DNA from: Jacaranda mimosifolia
Lineage: Eukaryota; Streptophyta; Magnoliopsida; Lamiales; Bignoniaceae
DNA length: 64,000 nt
Assembly (NCBI GenBank): GCA_018894105.1
Contig: CM032132.1
Location: 31,051,379 to 31,115,378 of the forward strand
Reading direction: 5' to 3'
The position numbers and the translations under genes were made by a program. Below, piece by piece: positions 47,390 through 59,098 of this stretch (the stretch's first letter is position 1; every line of letters begins with the position of its first letter). The notes beneath the pieces are model-generated. The model saw only the letters and a program-made list of their open reading frames with translations, did no database searches and was not told the DNA's origin.

Positions 47390-48960
47390 ATGGGCGAATT
47401 CAAGACCATTGAGCTTGAACCTGGAAACCCTAATAAGACCACCTGGATAGGCAACGATTTGGGCGACCACATGGAATGCCTCATGGTCGACTTCCTTCAC
47501 AGGAACATCGACGTATTCGCATGGAAGGCTTTCGACCTACAAGGAATCGACCCCAGTTTCATTGTTCACAGGCTCAACATGGACCCCTCATCCAAACTTG
47601 TGAAGCAGAAGACCCGGATGTTCGACGCTGAAAGAAGCCAAATAATCGAAGACAAAGTCAACAAGCTATTGGAAGCAAGATACATTGTGGAAATTCAATA
47701 CCCTAGTTAGCTTTGTAATGTAGTCTTGGTCCCCAAAAATGAGGGGAAATGGCGTATGTCTAACGATTTCACTAATCTTAATAAAGTTTGCCTTAAAGAT
47801 CCTTACCCCCTACCTTGCATAGACTTACTGGTGGATTCTACGACTGGTTGTGAACTATTAAGTATGATGGATACGTTCCAAGGGTACTACCAAATATTCA
47901 TGGCACCCGAGGACAGAGACAAGACGTCTTTTGTTGTACCTAATAGGGTTTACTATTTCTTGGTAATGCATTTTGGGCTTAAAAACATAGAAGTAACCTA
48001 TCAAAGACTAGTGAACTTCATGTTCAAAAATGAGATCTGACAATCAATGGAGGTATATGTTGACGACATGATTGTTAAAACACAAAAAGTGGAAAAATAT
48101 CTAGTCAACCTCGACCCATGTTCTCTATACTTCGCGTAGTCGGCATGAAGCTTAACCCTAACAAATATACTTTTGGGCAAAACTCTATACATGTACTTGG
48201 CAGTGTCATCGATGTCAATCAGCTTAGTTTTGGTCTCAATGAGGGGCAGAACACACCGACCTATCTACTATTGCAACAAATCATTATAGGGCCCAGAACA
48301 CAATTATCGTAAGATCGAGAAATTCACACTTGCCTAGGTCACAACGGCCAGAAAGTTGAGGCCTTATTTCCAATCACATTCCATCACAGTATTGACAAAC
48401 CAACCACTAAAGTAAGTGCTATCTAAACCAGACTCATTCGGATGACTCACCAAATGGGCAATCAAACTTGGCAAGTTTGACATTAGTTTCCAACCCCGAA
48501 CAGCCATAAAGGCACAGGTGTTAGCAAATTTCATCGCGGAAACGCTCAACCTGCAAGAGCATCCCGACCATAGCTCCCTCATTTGGACACTACACATCGA
48601 TGGCTTGGAAGCCTCTGTGGGAGGGGGAGGAGGAGTCTCACTTCGCTCTCCGCTTGCAGAGGAGTATAATTTTGCTATTAGGCTCGATTACCCAGTAACG
48701 AATAATGAAGTGAAGTACGAGGTCCTTCTCGCAGCTATAAAGATAGCAATAGACCAAGGAGTCGAGCAGCGTGTGTCAATCATCGATTCTCAGTTAGTCA
48801 CCAAACATATCGAAGGTAATTTTGAAGCCAAAAAAGCTACAATGGCCAAGTACCTGGCTGAGGTGAAAAGGTTGCGCCAGCATTTCATGAAGTTCACTCT
48901 GAACCAAGTACCTCAATCAGAAAATGAAAGAGCAGACGCCTTATCTAAGTTTGCCAGCTC
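47390..48960 (+). pseudogene. Gypsy reverse transcriptase and RNase H relic
   Basis: The region upstream of RT is readable from 47390 (DLGDHMECLMVDFLHRNIDV). RT has NVVLVPKNEGKWRMSNDFTN and KDPYPLPCIDLLVDSTTG; a TAG at 47708 separates it from the first part. The catalytic YVDD is at 48056-48067 but comes after a TGA at 48038-48040. The stretch KLNPNKYTFGQNSIHVLGSV lies at 48147-48206. Between about 48260 and 48520 the connection between RT and RNase H looks shortened and frameshifted. RNase H is in a long intact stretch (48518-49465): WTLHIDGLEASVGGGGGVSL, NEVKYEVLLAAIKIAIDQG, IIDSQLVTKHIEG and NERADALSKFASS. Its Asp/Glu catalytic set is visible. Not functional as a unit. Confidence 0.87.
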
Positions 48961-50298
48961 AGCCAAAGGGACTAGAGATAGAACAATTATGTTCCTGGTC
49001 GCACACAAGCCGTCTATAAGTCGCTCCGACCAGGACTTGGTAGGGAGTGTCGAAAAAGCAAATCCCTCTTGGCAAGACATAATTAAACTCTACCTTAGAC
49101 AAGGAATAGTGCCAGAGGACAAGGGTGAGGCACGTCGACTCAGAAGCAAAGCAGCCAAATTCACCCTTGATGAGCACGGGTTGCTATATAAGAGGTCAAT
49201 CTTAGGCCCACCACTGAGATGCCTAGATCATAATCAGACCCGAGAGGTTCTGCACGAGGTCCATACGGGCATCTATGGTAATCACTCTGGCGGCCACACC
49301 CTAGCCCACAAGATCATCCGGTATGGATATTTCTGGCCCATATTGCTCAAGGACGCCTTCGATTTCACCAAACGGTGCCCATCCTGCCATGTTCATTCGA
49401 ATATATCTCATCAACCCATGGTAGCCATGGTAAATGTCCAGATCACCTGGCCATTTGACCTATAGGGAATCGACATCGTCAGTTCTCTCCTAAAAATGAT
49501 TGGCCAAAGGAAGTTCATTATTATGGCGGTCAAATACTTCACCAAATGGGTCAAAGTAGAAGCAATCCCTAAGATAACCAAAGCCGCCATCAAGAGCTTT
49601 GTATGGAAAAATATAATTTGTCGTTTCGGTCTCTCTAAAGTCCTCATATCAAACAACGGGACCCGATTCCAAAGCAGAAGCACAAGGAACTGGTGCGAAA
49701 GCTTGGGAATTCGCCAATACTTTACATCGGTAAGAAACCCCCAAGCTAACGGTCAAATCAAAGTAACAAACTAAATGGTGCTCGACCACCTTAAGGCAAG
49801 GATAACAGGAACCGGAACGACCTAGGTAGACGACCTCCCAGGTGTACTGTGGGCATACAAGATAACCCCATGAACAGAAACAGGACACAGCCCTTATAGC
49901 CTGGTCTACGAATCAGAAGCAGTAATCCTAATCGAACTAATACAACACACAGCTCGGGTGATACACTTTAACCCAATCATGAACTCCTCAGAAAGGGAAC
50001 TCGACCTCGGAACCATCGACGAGTTGCACCAACAGGCTTACTCCACAATGCAGAGATATCAGTCGAAGATGGCCGATTACTATAACAAAAGGATTTGATC
50101 GCGAAACTTCAAAGTTAGCGACCTCATCCTCAAAAAAGTCAAGGTCTCCAAGAGCGTTGGCAAGATCGACCTGAAATGGGAAGGGCCATATTTAGTAACT
50201 AAAGTGGCAAAGAATAATGCTTATCGGTTGGCTGATATAAGCAGCAATGAGCTCTCGCGCCCTTGGAACGCTGTTAATTTAAGAAAATTCTATGTATG
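48961..50298 (+). pseudogene. Gypsy integrase relic
   Basis: The HHCC zinc-binding domain is readable as LHEVHTGIYGNHSGGHTLAH followed by CPSCHVH (49250-49395). The core starts GIDIVSSLL after a TAG at 49465. The second acidic position reads LISNNGTRFQS (Asn in place of Asp, about 49650) and the third NPQANGQIKVTN (Lys in place of Glu, about 49740-49770), so the catalytic triad is lost. The remainder has LVYESEAVILIELIQHTARV, MADYYNKRI and a C-terminal LKWEGPYLVTKVAKNNAYRL, ending NLRKFYV at 50298. Several TAG/TGA codons are present (for example near 49820 and 50096). Confidence 0.87.
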
Positions 50299-51650
50299 AA
50301 ACTCGCTCTACAGTTTTGTATTAATAAAGCTCCCAAATATTTTATCTAACAACACATTCGCATGATATAAATGATGGAGCGGCGACAGCAAGCTGCATGA
50401 TAAAGTCTCCCCAACCCCAGTCATCAATCAGTCTGATCGTTTGTAGTCGACCCCACAGTCGACCACCTAGCGGCTTCAAGCTACCAAACCTAGGCTTCCC
50501 AGCCTAAGTCCTTAAATCGGTAGACCGCCTAAGGTCGACCGAGTAGCAGCTTCTAGCTGCCAAATAAAGGTTTTCTAGCCCCAATCAAATGGCATGACCA
50601 TTAGCAATCAACCCCGCAATCGACCATCTAATAGGCTCCAAGCATTTTTCACTGATGCGGCTTCAAGCTATGATATTGAAACTACGCATGTTATCGAACG
50701 AATCCACCGAACAGGGCTGATCAACTCAGCCCAAGTGATACCAAAACTGTAAGTAAACCACACTTACGACATTAGCAATGAGTAAAGACTTGGTATATTT
50801 AAAATCTTACGAGTTTTTAAATCGACCAGGCAGAATTATCAATTCGTGCAAATTTTTAAGTCGTGCAAGTTTAAAACGACCATACAGAATTATTAAGACT
50901 GAACCACGAAAATTGTTACGCATAGTGTAATATGGTGGTCATTAATCAATCAAAAATAATGGGAATTAAATTCTTATACACGCTGATAGGGATGGCAACG
51001 GAGCGGATCTGGTAGGACCCGGGACCCGCCCTGCTTCGCCTTCCCTTTGGTCACGAACCCGGCAGGTTAGACCTGCCTAACCCAATTTTATTTTTTTTGT
51101 ATTTTTTTTTACCCTATTTTCTTCATCATCACTTGAATGTACAGATTTTACTGTGGTGGGTAGCGGATTTGAGAGAATAAAATTGAAACAAGTAAAAAGA
51201 AAGAAAAGCCTAATTTTTTAATATAGTATTATAGCCTACTGGATACTTATACTTATATATATAATATACATATGTTATAAAATATATATAATATATAATA
51301 TAAATATATATGTAATATATATATGTTATATATAATATATATAATATAATATATAATATAAATATCTATATAACAATATATAATATATTACTATACGGGG
51401 AGGGTCCACCTAAACCCGTAACCCGCCCCAGACCCAGGCGAGTCTTTTTAATCGAGACCCGCTACTCGCCCTAAACCCTATTTGTTTCACCCCGAACTCG
51501 CCCCATCCTGGGTGGATGCCCGGTTTACCTGGACCCATTGCCATCCCTACACGCTGATAAGCTAAACAATAGATCCCATTAACATTCAAGAATTCCAATT
51601 ACAAAAGCACTTCCAAATTAAATAAAAAAAAAAGAAAGAAAGAAAGAAAG
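50299..51650. other. Non-coding 3' region of the gypsy element
   Basis: No sense gene. Short phrases such as TCGACC, AGCGGCTTCAAGC and AGCAGCTTCTAGC recur with variation at 50450-50680, suggesting a degenerate repeat. A (GAAA)n run lies at about 51625-51650. The hAT-like element occupies 50987-51549. Confidence 0.55.
50987..51549. mobile_element. Small hAT-like element nested in the gypsy element
   Basis: Termini are TAGGGATGGCAAC (50987) and, inverted, ATTGCCATCCCTA (ending 51549), flanked by perfect 8-bp duplications CACGCTGA (50979-50986 and 51550-51557). It contains GGGACCCGCC/GGCGGGT-like subterminal words and a long TATATAATAT microsatellite (about 51250-51390). Same terminal sequence type as the 8712-9935 element; no transposase. 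Confidence 0.88.
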
Positions 51651-53078
51651 AAGACTGTAGGCATCATCAAGCGGCGCTCATTTGACCTCAAACTTGGTTG
51701 GACCCCTTTCCTTCATCTTGAAGGGCCTTCTCTTCATCTTGCCTCGGAGGTCATGACAGGCCCGCTTCATCCACCAGAAAAAGATGTTTGCCGGGCAAAA
51801 AATATTGGGTTGCATTCACCTTGCCATCCCTCATGTCAAATGTAAAATCATTGGCAAAGTCAAACTTCATAGTCACTGCCTTGACACAAGCCTGGTGCTT
51901 AGGGACAGCTGGAGGAGGAGAAGGTGCAGGACCAGGGACAGATGCAGCTCCAGCGGCAGCCTCATCACAGGGGCCCTCTCTTCGGGGTACATTCGGAGCT
52001 GGTCGTCGAGTGTGTAGTTCAAATGCTCCTTATCCTCAACGCCAATATTGTGTCCCAAAAACTCCAGCTGTCGAACGGCATTGTCGAATGCGTCTTTAGT
52101 GTCATCGAGTGAAAAGACGATGCTAGCATCCATAAAGGCTGATGTCAGCATGAACTGTTGCACTGTCTCCCGTCGAACATTTGGCAGCGTCTGCCTAAAT
52201 TCCCGACAAGCAAACTGCAAGCGGCCTCGTACCCATGCGCTCGGTCGTTATCATAGTAGGATTACACCTCTACATGTTCCTTGTTCAGAAGCTCGTTGAC
52301 CGCGCTCTTAGCGGTCACCGCAGTCATCAGCTTGGCGTCTTTTGTTGCAAGCTACGAGTTCACCTCTTTCAGTTGCTTTGTCAGCCACTCAACCTCTATT
52401 TGGGCAGACTCGAGCGCCGCCTTTGTTGTATCTATCTCCTTGTATTCTGCCCATAATTAGTCTGCCTGATTGAGGGCAAGTTTCGACCTCCAAAACATGT
52501 TGTACCCCAGCTGCCCGAGGTAACACTCGCATCAGTACAATGGAAATACTTACAACAACGAAATTTTAGGCGCGACTCGACCAAAAGCTTACCGTGTTGG
52601 CGTGGTACGCCAAAGCTTTCATCGCGGCACCCTGGCTCTTTTCCATCATCTTGCGCTGGTCCGAAGTGAATAGACCAGCTATTAAAACTTTCATTGGTAA
52701 GGACCCAGCCTCTCCTTCCATCATCACTGACATTAAATTATGGATCCCCAGCTCGGTCCCAAAGCGAGGAGATGACAGATCCATCAAGCCAAATAAAACC
52801 CTGTCGTCCTGGCACCCGAACAGATCGAACCTTGTTGCAACTTGAGCCTTGCCCTTGCCTTGATCAGCCCTCTTCGGAGCGGGCCCACCTTGCGAAGCGA
52901 CAGGCATCTTACCTCGACCATCCGAACTACGACTGGGAGACGATATAGCAACAGCGATAGGAATGGCAGCGACCGGCTTTTGTTGAGCCTCTTGTCGGGC
53001 ACCTGCATCTGCAAGCCACTGGTAGTTCTCCCTGTTCTTTTCAACGCAAGCAATAGCTTGGAGGCGTGCCCGATTCAT
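51651..53078 (-). pseudogene. Antisense gene of the Retand element, downstream part
   Basis: Two long minus-strand stretches are readable: 53078-52566 (170 residues, starting MNRARLQAIACVEKNRENYQ, then a Ser/Pro/Lys-rich linker and VLFGLMDLSSPRFGTELG) and 52220-51873 (starting MQFACREFRQTLPNVRRET). Between them about 52490-52340 reads as a coiled-coil-like IEVEWLTKQLKEVNS segment with stops. This order (linker, coiled coil, then a helical C-terminal part) is known from antisense additional ORFs downstream of pol in Tat-lineage elements; the function is unknown. It probably continues the gene that starts at 54073, across a splice site or a break around 53080-53580. No nucleic-acid enzyme motif seen. 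Confidence 0.6.
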
Positions 53079-53581
53079 GATGTCTTCTCAGTTTGCAAGG
53101 GGCAAAGTGGACAATGCATAAGATACGACCATAATAATGCATGCATAATAATAAACAAAGCTCATATAAATATCTACCTAATCGAGCATCCATGGCCAAC
53201 TTGAGCTAGGTAGGCGACAAGCCAGCCAACATGAGACTTCTCTCCTCTATAAAGCCAGATGCCTCCTCTGACCAAACTTAACCAGATCCCTTACAAAATT
53301 ATTTAGCCAGGTCGGAGTTGAGTTCCCTGGGATCTCGACGTGCCCCCTCATCTAACCCCTAGGGATATTAAAGCCCAACCCCCTCGGTGATTGAACATAA
53401 AAAAACTTATTCTTCTACTTTTGACCAAATGATGAAGCAAAGGTTACAAAGAATTTTCGTCGAGGATGGGCCGTTAAATAATGAAACCCGAATTCCTTGC
53501 TACTCCCCAACTTGCGGGACATGGAGAGATGGAAGAGGCTACTAAAGTTGGCAAAGGTAGGGAGTTGGTTATGAATATGAA

Positions 53582-54073
53582 TTAAGATGACAAACTATAT
53601 AATGTGGAGAAACAATTGGGAAATAGCTGAGTAATGCAGATCTGCAGACCTCGTAACAGGTTGAATATGGCATCGGCTAAAAGAAACCTGAGACCACACC
53701 TAAGATCATCTGCGAACACAGTGATGCACCCTTCGGGAGGTTGGTCCATTCTACCTACGGGCCCCAGAGCGATCAAACCATAGTCATCGGAGACATGGTA
53801 TAATTGCCTAAGAATAGCCAAATTGGCCTCCCCCACAGTCGACCTAATCTCACTGTAGTAGCCTGGGGTAAACAATCGACCACAAGAAATCGGGGGCTCA
53901 CTCGGCCCAGCCCCAACGGTAGCACATTCGTTGCTCGAGGTCGAGCTACTAGTCGGTGAGCTACTAGAACCACTATTTGATGCCTCTTCACCACTGGTCG
54001 GAACCCTATCCGACCTCGTTACCTTATTATTGCTCCCATGACTCCCTTCACCACCCTCAAAAACTCTCAACAT
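53582..54073 (-). pseudogene. Antisense gene of the Retand element, upstream part (Transposase_28-like)
   Basis: A 163-residue frame starts at minus-strand ATG 54073 (MLRVFEGGEGSHG). A Ser/Thr-rich N-terminus is followed by SEIRSTVGEANLAILRQLYH and PEGCITVFADDLRCGLRFLL. The second of these resembles the family named 'putative gypsy type transposon' (PF04195), which has a Gly-Leu-Arg-Phe-Pro-type core; here the Pro is replaced. Similarity continues past the stop at 53582 in another frame (GWYFL-like wording absent; KNKFFYVQSPRGLGFNIPRG at about 53345-53405). A TATA box and a 166-base leader sit upstream on the same strand. The protein's role is unknown; it is an accessory gene carried by the element, not part of gag-pol. 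Confidence 0.6.
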
Positions 54074-54238
54074 ATTTTAATGCAAATAAACTCTGAAAGC
54101 AGGGTATAATAAAGGCGCTTTGAGGAATGGGAAATATTTACTTGATAGAGTAGTCAAAGATGCAATGCAGAGCTCAGTGAATGCTGGACTCGACCTCACA
54201 CAACTCATAAAAGTAAAAATGTGAATTCTTACCGAACC

Positions 54239-54246
54239 TATTTATA
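54239..54246 (-). promoter_or_regulatory. Antisense TATA box for the accessory gene
   Basis: The minus strand reads CCTATAAATAGG, a consensus plant TATA box, 166 bases upstream of the ATG at 54073. It lies inside the element and outside both LTRs, so the antisense gene appears to have its own promoter. Confidence 0.6.
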
Positions 54247-54464
54247 GGACACTATACGCAGAACCCCAAGCGACGGCAATAATGACATAACCGTCGTTTG
54301 ACGCTCCGCCTGACACCAGATAATCACTGCATTAAATACGCTAAACCCTGGTCAAATCCCCCAGTCTCTTGTCGGCTCCTCCTACCTCTCGTTGACTGAT
54401 CCAGCCATTCTTATTTGTTGAAACTACTCCCGCTTCCCACTTGTCGATATTCTCAATCGGGACT

Positions 54465-54482
54465 CGGAAGTGGGGGGGACTC
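54465..54482 (+). promoter_or_regulatory. Polypurine tract of the gypsy element
   Basis: CGGAAGTGGGGGGGAC lies immediately before the 3' LTR start. Confidence 0.85.
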
Positions 54483-54483
54483 A

Positions 54484-55247
54484 TGATATGGCGTGGCCCA
54501 ATAGGCCCAGCCCAAAGGCTATCAACCTAAGAGTACATCACTAAGCCCGCTTTTTCCTTGGGGCCCATCCATAAGGTCGACCTGCCACGTCGGCCCTGCC
54601 TAAAGTAGGTCGACTGTATCAACGATCCTAGTCGACGATGGCGTCTACTTGTCTATTGGCACATCCGGAGTCAGCTCGGTGGCCGATCTCTCAAGTCAAC
54701 CAGGTTGGTCGACTGACTACAGAACCTTTACCATGCCGCATTTAATACCCTGACAAGCGGCAGGCCACCGCATTAATGGCGCACGCCGCTCCAATACCAC
54801 CTGTACTACCGCGCTAGGGAGGGACATGCCACTGGTGTACCACTCTGTCCCTAAGAGCTGGAGATGAGGCCACCTGGAATAGTACCAATATGTGAGATGA
54901 CCTAAAGCTCCCCATGCAAGGGCTAAAACCTTTCATGCGTACTAAGGGCATCATAGACATATTGATCACCTGGAGAAGGCTATAAATACCCCTTGGCCAG
55001 CTTCTCACAAGGTATGCCATTATTTTCTCTTGAGCCTTCATTCTATTACTCGAGTCTCCTATCGGATCAGAACACTAACTTGAGCGTCGGAGTGCCTTTG
55101 CCGAGGGCTCTCTCGGCAAGCCTAACGTTTGCTTGTGGTTGCAGGACTCACTCCCTAACCCTCAACCGTAGCGAGGTCGATCAGATTTCGATCGAGTAGA
55201 TCAGATCCCTACCCAGTTAACCTAGAAAATATTTCGAACCCTCATCA
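54484..55247 (+). repeat. 3' LTR of the gypsy element
   Basis: It starts TGATATGGCGTGGCCC and ends CCCTCATCA, with TATAAATA at 54981-54988. It is similar to the 5' LTR throughout but with many C/T and G/A differences. CAGTG (55248-55252) is the target duplication. Confidence 0.92.
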
Positions 55248-55252
55248 CAGTG

Positions 55253-55856
55253 TATTAAACATGGGTTGGGATTTGGGTAACAAAACTAGTCAATTGGATA
55301 ATCGAGTACCAGTTTGCTTTCTTTCTTTCTTTCTCTCTTTTTTTTCATTCCTTTTTTTCTTGAGGAAAAAGAAAAAAAAAACTGTTAAAGAATGTAAAGC
55401 CTATGTTTATTTAGTTTTTGTGAAAATATTTTCTAACTCCAAAAGAAAATAACATACGAACTATACATTCTCCAATTTTAACTCCCAAAACACATTTTTT
55501 TTATTCCCTAAACACCTTCTAAAAAGCAAAAAAAAGCATATATACCCCTTATTTTCTCACTCTATCTTTCACATTACTCATTCATTTCTCACTCCCTTAT
55601 TTCATTTCACTCATATATATATATATATATATTACATATATGCAAATATTAAAATTTTACTAATTAAAAAAAAATTGATTTTGTTTTTGCATCTAGTTAT
55701 AAATTTAACCAAAAAATTAAATATAGTATGGTAATTCTTTAAATAATCTAAAACATTCAATAAAATATTAATCAAATAAATTAATATAATCATCCAAAAA
55801 TGTTTAAAAAATAACTGTAATTTGAAAATATTATTTTATTTATTTTTTTATTTTCA
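55253..55856. other. Gene-free AT-rich spacer
   Basis: Contains TTTC and (AT)n microsatellites (about 55320-55370 and 55612-55634). No gene recognised. Confidence 0.6.
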
Positions 55857-55930
55857 AGTAAAATATATTATTTATGAATAACTAATTATAAAGTAAAATA
55901 TATTATTTATTAATAACAAAGTAGATAAGT
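55857..55930 (+). repeat. 74-bp direct repeat, left copy
   Basis: AGTAAAATATATTATTTATG through GTAGATAAGT. The same 74 bases with two differences are at 63183-63256, bracketing the viral block. Inside, AAAATATATTATTTAT occurs twice, so the unit is itself internally repeated. Confidence 0.9.
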
Positions 55931-55994
55931 CAAAACTTTTTCATTTCCATCTAATATTATAGATTCTTCTGTAGTTTTAACTACTTGTTGTAAT

Positions 55995-56006
55995 GCTCTG
56001 ATACCA
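55995..56006 (-). promoter_or_regulatory. Viral tRNA-Met primer-binding site
   Basis: The minus strand reads TGGTATCAGAGC, a perfect match to the plant initiator tRNA-Met site that defines position 1 of caulimovirid genomes. It lies 566 bases downstream of the TATA box. Confidence 0.88.
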
Positions 56007-56571
56007 TTCAAGGGCAGGACCAGGAAATGTGTCAAAATTCAAGGATCTAAGGGTCAGCCATGAAAGGCGGCAGTGTAGGTAGAACCAGCCATGAAGGCGA
56101 TATTTTACTCAGGATCTCTAACTGTCGAGTTCTAATTACAGATCAAGTCAGGCCCAACAATGTCATAAGCGCCTTACTCACTGCTTCAGCGGGAAAACCA
56201 AGGCACACCTCAAGATCCATAATTAAAACTGTCTGTTAAAATCCCAAAACCCCCCTTATCCTCCTATTGTTCTTAACATTTCCAGATACTTATCATTATA
56301 GCATGAGAAACATCATGCTTTACTAATATAAAGAAATATATAGCCCAACACATAATTAAATTAGCATGCCATTTAGGCTGATACAAAATTAAATAAATAT
56401 AAATTCAAAACAAAAATTTTAATATACCTAGGAAAAAAAAACTCTAAAGAACTTTAATCTTCAATTATATTTGGAAAATATACAAAGGATGAAAATTTTA
56501 CAAGAGGATTTTTACAAAGGGAGAGTAGGATTGCTAAGTGGCTTCTGCCTAAAAACTAAAGTGACCTTCCC

Positions 56572-56579
56572 TATTTATA
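56572..56579 (-). promoter_or_regulatory. Viral promoter TATA box
   Basis: The minus strand reads CTATAAATAGGG, placed after the second ORF and before the primer site, where the pararetroviral transcript promoter belongs. AAAAGTCACTTTTG-like sequence lies about 75 bases upstream. Confidence 0.7.
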
Positions 56580-56754
56580 GACAATTAAAGTCGGACTTCA
56601 AAACTCAAAACAAAACTTTTTTGCGAAAATTTCGCATCTGGATAGTACTATTTACAAAAGTGACTTTTATAAAAGTCAAAAAGTCAACAGTGAATTTTTG
56701 CTAGCTAGTCGCTTCTTGTCTGAATTGGTTGACAAGTCTTTATTCTTGTCTGGT

Positions 56755-58044
56755 GGATGATTCTTCATACTTCTTTTTGATATTATCTTTTATTGTTTCT
56801 GTACGATGATAAAAAATATCCTCAATTGAGGGTTCTTCTTCCTCATAAGGATCTTGAGATCTCCTGTAATACAATTGTATTGGTTTTCTCCTTTTGATGA
56901 AGTAGCCATCGAAGAATTGGATTTATTATCCATTTCAATATCCAGATTTTTTATCAAATCTTTCTTCATTTCCTCAATATATGATTCAACCATTTCTTCT
57001 TTGGAGATTACTCCTTTCTTCATCTGCATCTTTCTCATTATATGCTGGAAAGGACTGGGAGATTCTCTCTACTGCTTAGCCTTTATGAGTTGTTGATATT
57101 CTGAAAAAAAAATTTGGATATAATCCAATGTTTCTTGTCCAAAATATGCTGCTGTTTCTTTATCTTTTAAGAGTATTTTATTCCAGAATTTTGTGAAGAA
57201 GATTCTCCTCAAGCATAGAATATTTTGTTGAGTATGATCCACTTCTGGAGCCATTTCCATATCCAAGGAATGGTGAACTCAATAAAGAAACACATTGGGG
57301 CCATTCCCTCAATCCACTTATTTTGGTGTTCCAAATTAATGAGTTTTAGTGAGCAATTCACCCATTCTATATAAAAACCTTTAAAAGGTTATGGAAGAAT
57401 TTTTATTGATGGACCATAATTAATCCACCACTCATGAAACCAACTAAGAAGCTCTCATTTATAAACTTCAGAGCAAACCTTAATAAACAAAGAATGTTTT
57501 TTCTTTGGATTTTCATAAAGTAAGGCTTTATTATATGCCTCAATATAATCCCAATAATTAAATTTGATTGGAGTCTTTAACTCCTGATGAAAATATTCAT
57601 TTTCCCTTAGGATACTAATTCCCCATTCTTCAGAAGATATAATATTTTTTTATTATAATTTTACTAAAATTGAAACTTGATCGACTATTAGTCGGATAAA
57701 AATGATTGATTTCACAGGATCATGTGCTTATGAGTATATTCTTATAATGTGATCGTTGTTTATAAGATCCTACAGCATATGATATTGTATCAAGGTACCT
57801 TTGCATTAAGGTCCATGAGCCTGTAGATCTTTATTTTCCAAGAGTAGTATTATTTCTCTAGATAAACTTTTTTCATATGTGGAAGAATCATCATTTCCTT
57901 CCCCAGCAGTAATATTGGCATAAGAAAAGGTATTACCTTTCTATTGATCTTTTTGTTTCTTATATTCAAGAAATCCTTTGAAGAGAGGATCATCTGGGAT
58001 ATCACCCTGTGCAATATTGGAGGATATTGACCTCTGAGAACCAT
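56755..58044 (-). pseudogene. Florendovirus-like second ORF, degraded
   Basis: Downstream of the RNase H region, several short minus-strand frames (58044-57850, 57266-57069, 57038-56790) and the sequence between them are readable in sections: Trp-rich CFFIEFTIPWIWKW-like wording near 57250-57310 and DHTQQNILCLRRIFFTKFW near 57180-57240. These resemble the second protein of florendoviruses, whose function is not known. Stops and frameshifts occur every 100-200 bases. The gene is non-functional. Confidence 0.6.
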
Positions 58045-58110
58045 GTTGAATAATGGTTTTACCTTTTCCTCCTCTATTAGAGGGGAAGTTTTGACCCCTT
58101 CCTCGTGGGA

Positions 58111-59004
58111 TCATTCCTGCAAAAACTCGCGAGAAAGAAAATTAGGCAAACTATTATTTGTGCCTTTTTTATAATGGATTTCAAAATCAAAAGGAGCTAA
58201 ATGAGTTTGCCATCTAGCAAACATTTTCTTAGAAACATCATGTTTAAAATCTTTATTAAACATGTACTTTGCCGCTTGACAATCTGTTTTTATAACAAAT
58301 TGTTGATTATATAAATTATCTTGAAATTTTAAAACACACTTTACTATTGCTAGAATTTCTTTTGCAATAGTAGCATAATTCTTTTGACTATTATTCCATT
58401 TTCCTGAATAAAATCTAACAAGATATTCTTGCTTATTATCTGGATGTATTTGTTTTAAAATACCTCCATAACCTATATCAGATGCATCAGTTTCTATAAT
58501 CTTCTTCCAGTTTGGATTAGCAAGCATAAGACAAGGAAGATTATTAACCTTTTGTTTTATTTTTCTAACAGCTTCAGAATGTTGTTCACTCCAAGGTTTA
58601 GGATCCTTTTTCAATCTATCATATAAAATAGCAGTATCTTCTGTTAAATTTTTATAATAAGTAGAAATATAATTCAGGCTTCCTGAAAATCTTTGTAATT
58701 GAGTTTTATCAGTTATCCTATCAGAAAATTTAGAAGCAAACTCTATACTTCTATTAATAGGAATAATTTTTCCTTTTTCTATATTATGTCCTAGAAATCT
58801 GACTCTTGTTTGAAAAATATTCATCTTTGTTCTAGATATAACTAGGCCATTCTGAATAATAATTTTCTTGAAAATATCAAGATGTTTAAAATGCATCTCA
58901 ATGGTTTTAGAAAATACTAAAATGTCATCAATATAAACAATTATAAATTTACTATAAGGAATGAATATTTCATTCATAATTTTCTGAAATTCTGAAGGAC
59001 ACAT
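58111..59004 (-). pseudogene. Viral reverse transcriptase (C-terminal) and RNase H
   Basis: An intact stretch of 297 residues. It holds the RT active site YIDD (VYIDDILVFSKT, about 58910-58945), then RVRFLGHNIEKGKIIP, LQRFSGSLNYISTYYKN, and RNase H with ETDASDIGYGGILKQ (about 58450-58500), YATIAKEILAIVKCV and FVIKTDCQAAKYMFNKD. It ends at NFLSREFLQE. It is separated from the RT N-terminal part by a frame break near 59000. RT and RNase H would copy the viral RNA; here they are split from the rest and cannot be expressed as the usual polyprotein. Confidence 0.88.
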
Positions 59005-59098
59005 TCTTCAAACCGAATGGCATCACATTCCATTCAAATTTTCATATTGGAACATTAAAAGCAGTTTTATACCTGTCTGTTTTAGTAATCTGAATTTG

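Larger units (their letters stand above)
44231..55247 (+). mobile_element. Ty3/gypsy Tat/Retand-type retrotransposon
   Basis: LTRs of about 760 bp flank a primer site, gag-pol, a long downstream region with antisense coding relics, and a polypurine tract. Target duplications are TAGTG (44226-44230) and CAGTG (55248-55252), one mismatch. Total is 11.0 kb, of which 0.56 kb is an inserted hAT-like element. The primer site, the gag opening MVNTR, the RNase H-integrase order and a long 3' region with an antisense gene all point to the Tat/Retand group. All coding regions are disabled. Confidence 0.92.

Noticed and set aside
51788..53204. Plus-strand frames of 77-120 residues in the Retand 3' region
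   Set aside because: They mirror the longer minus-strand accessory-gene frames, which have the recognisable content.
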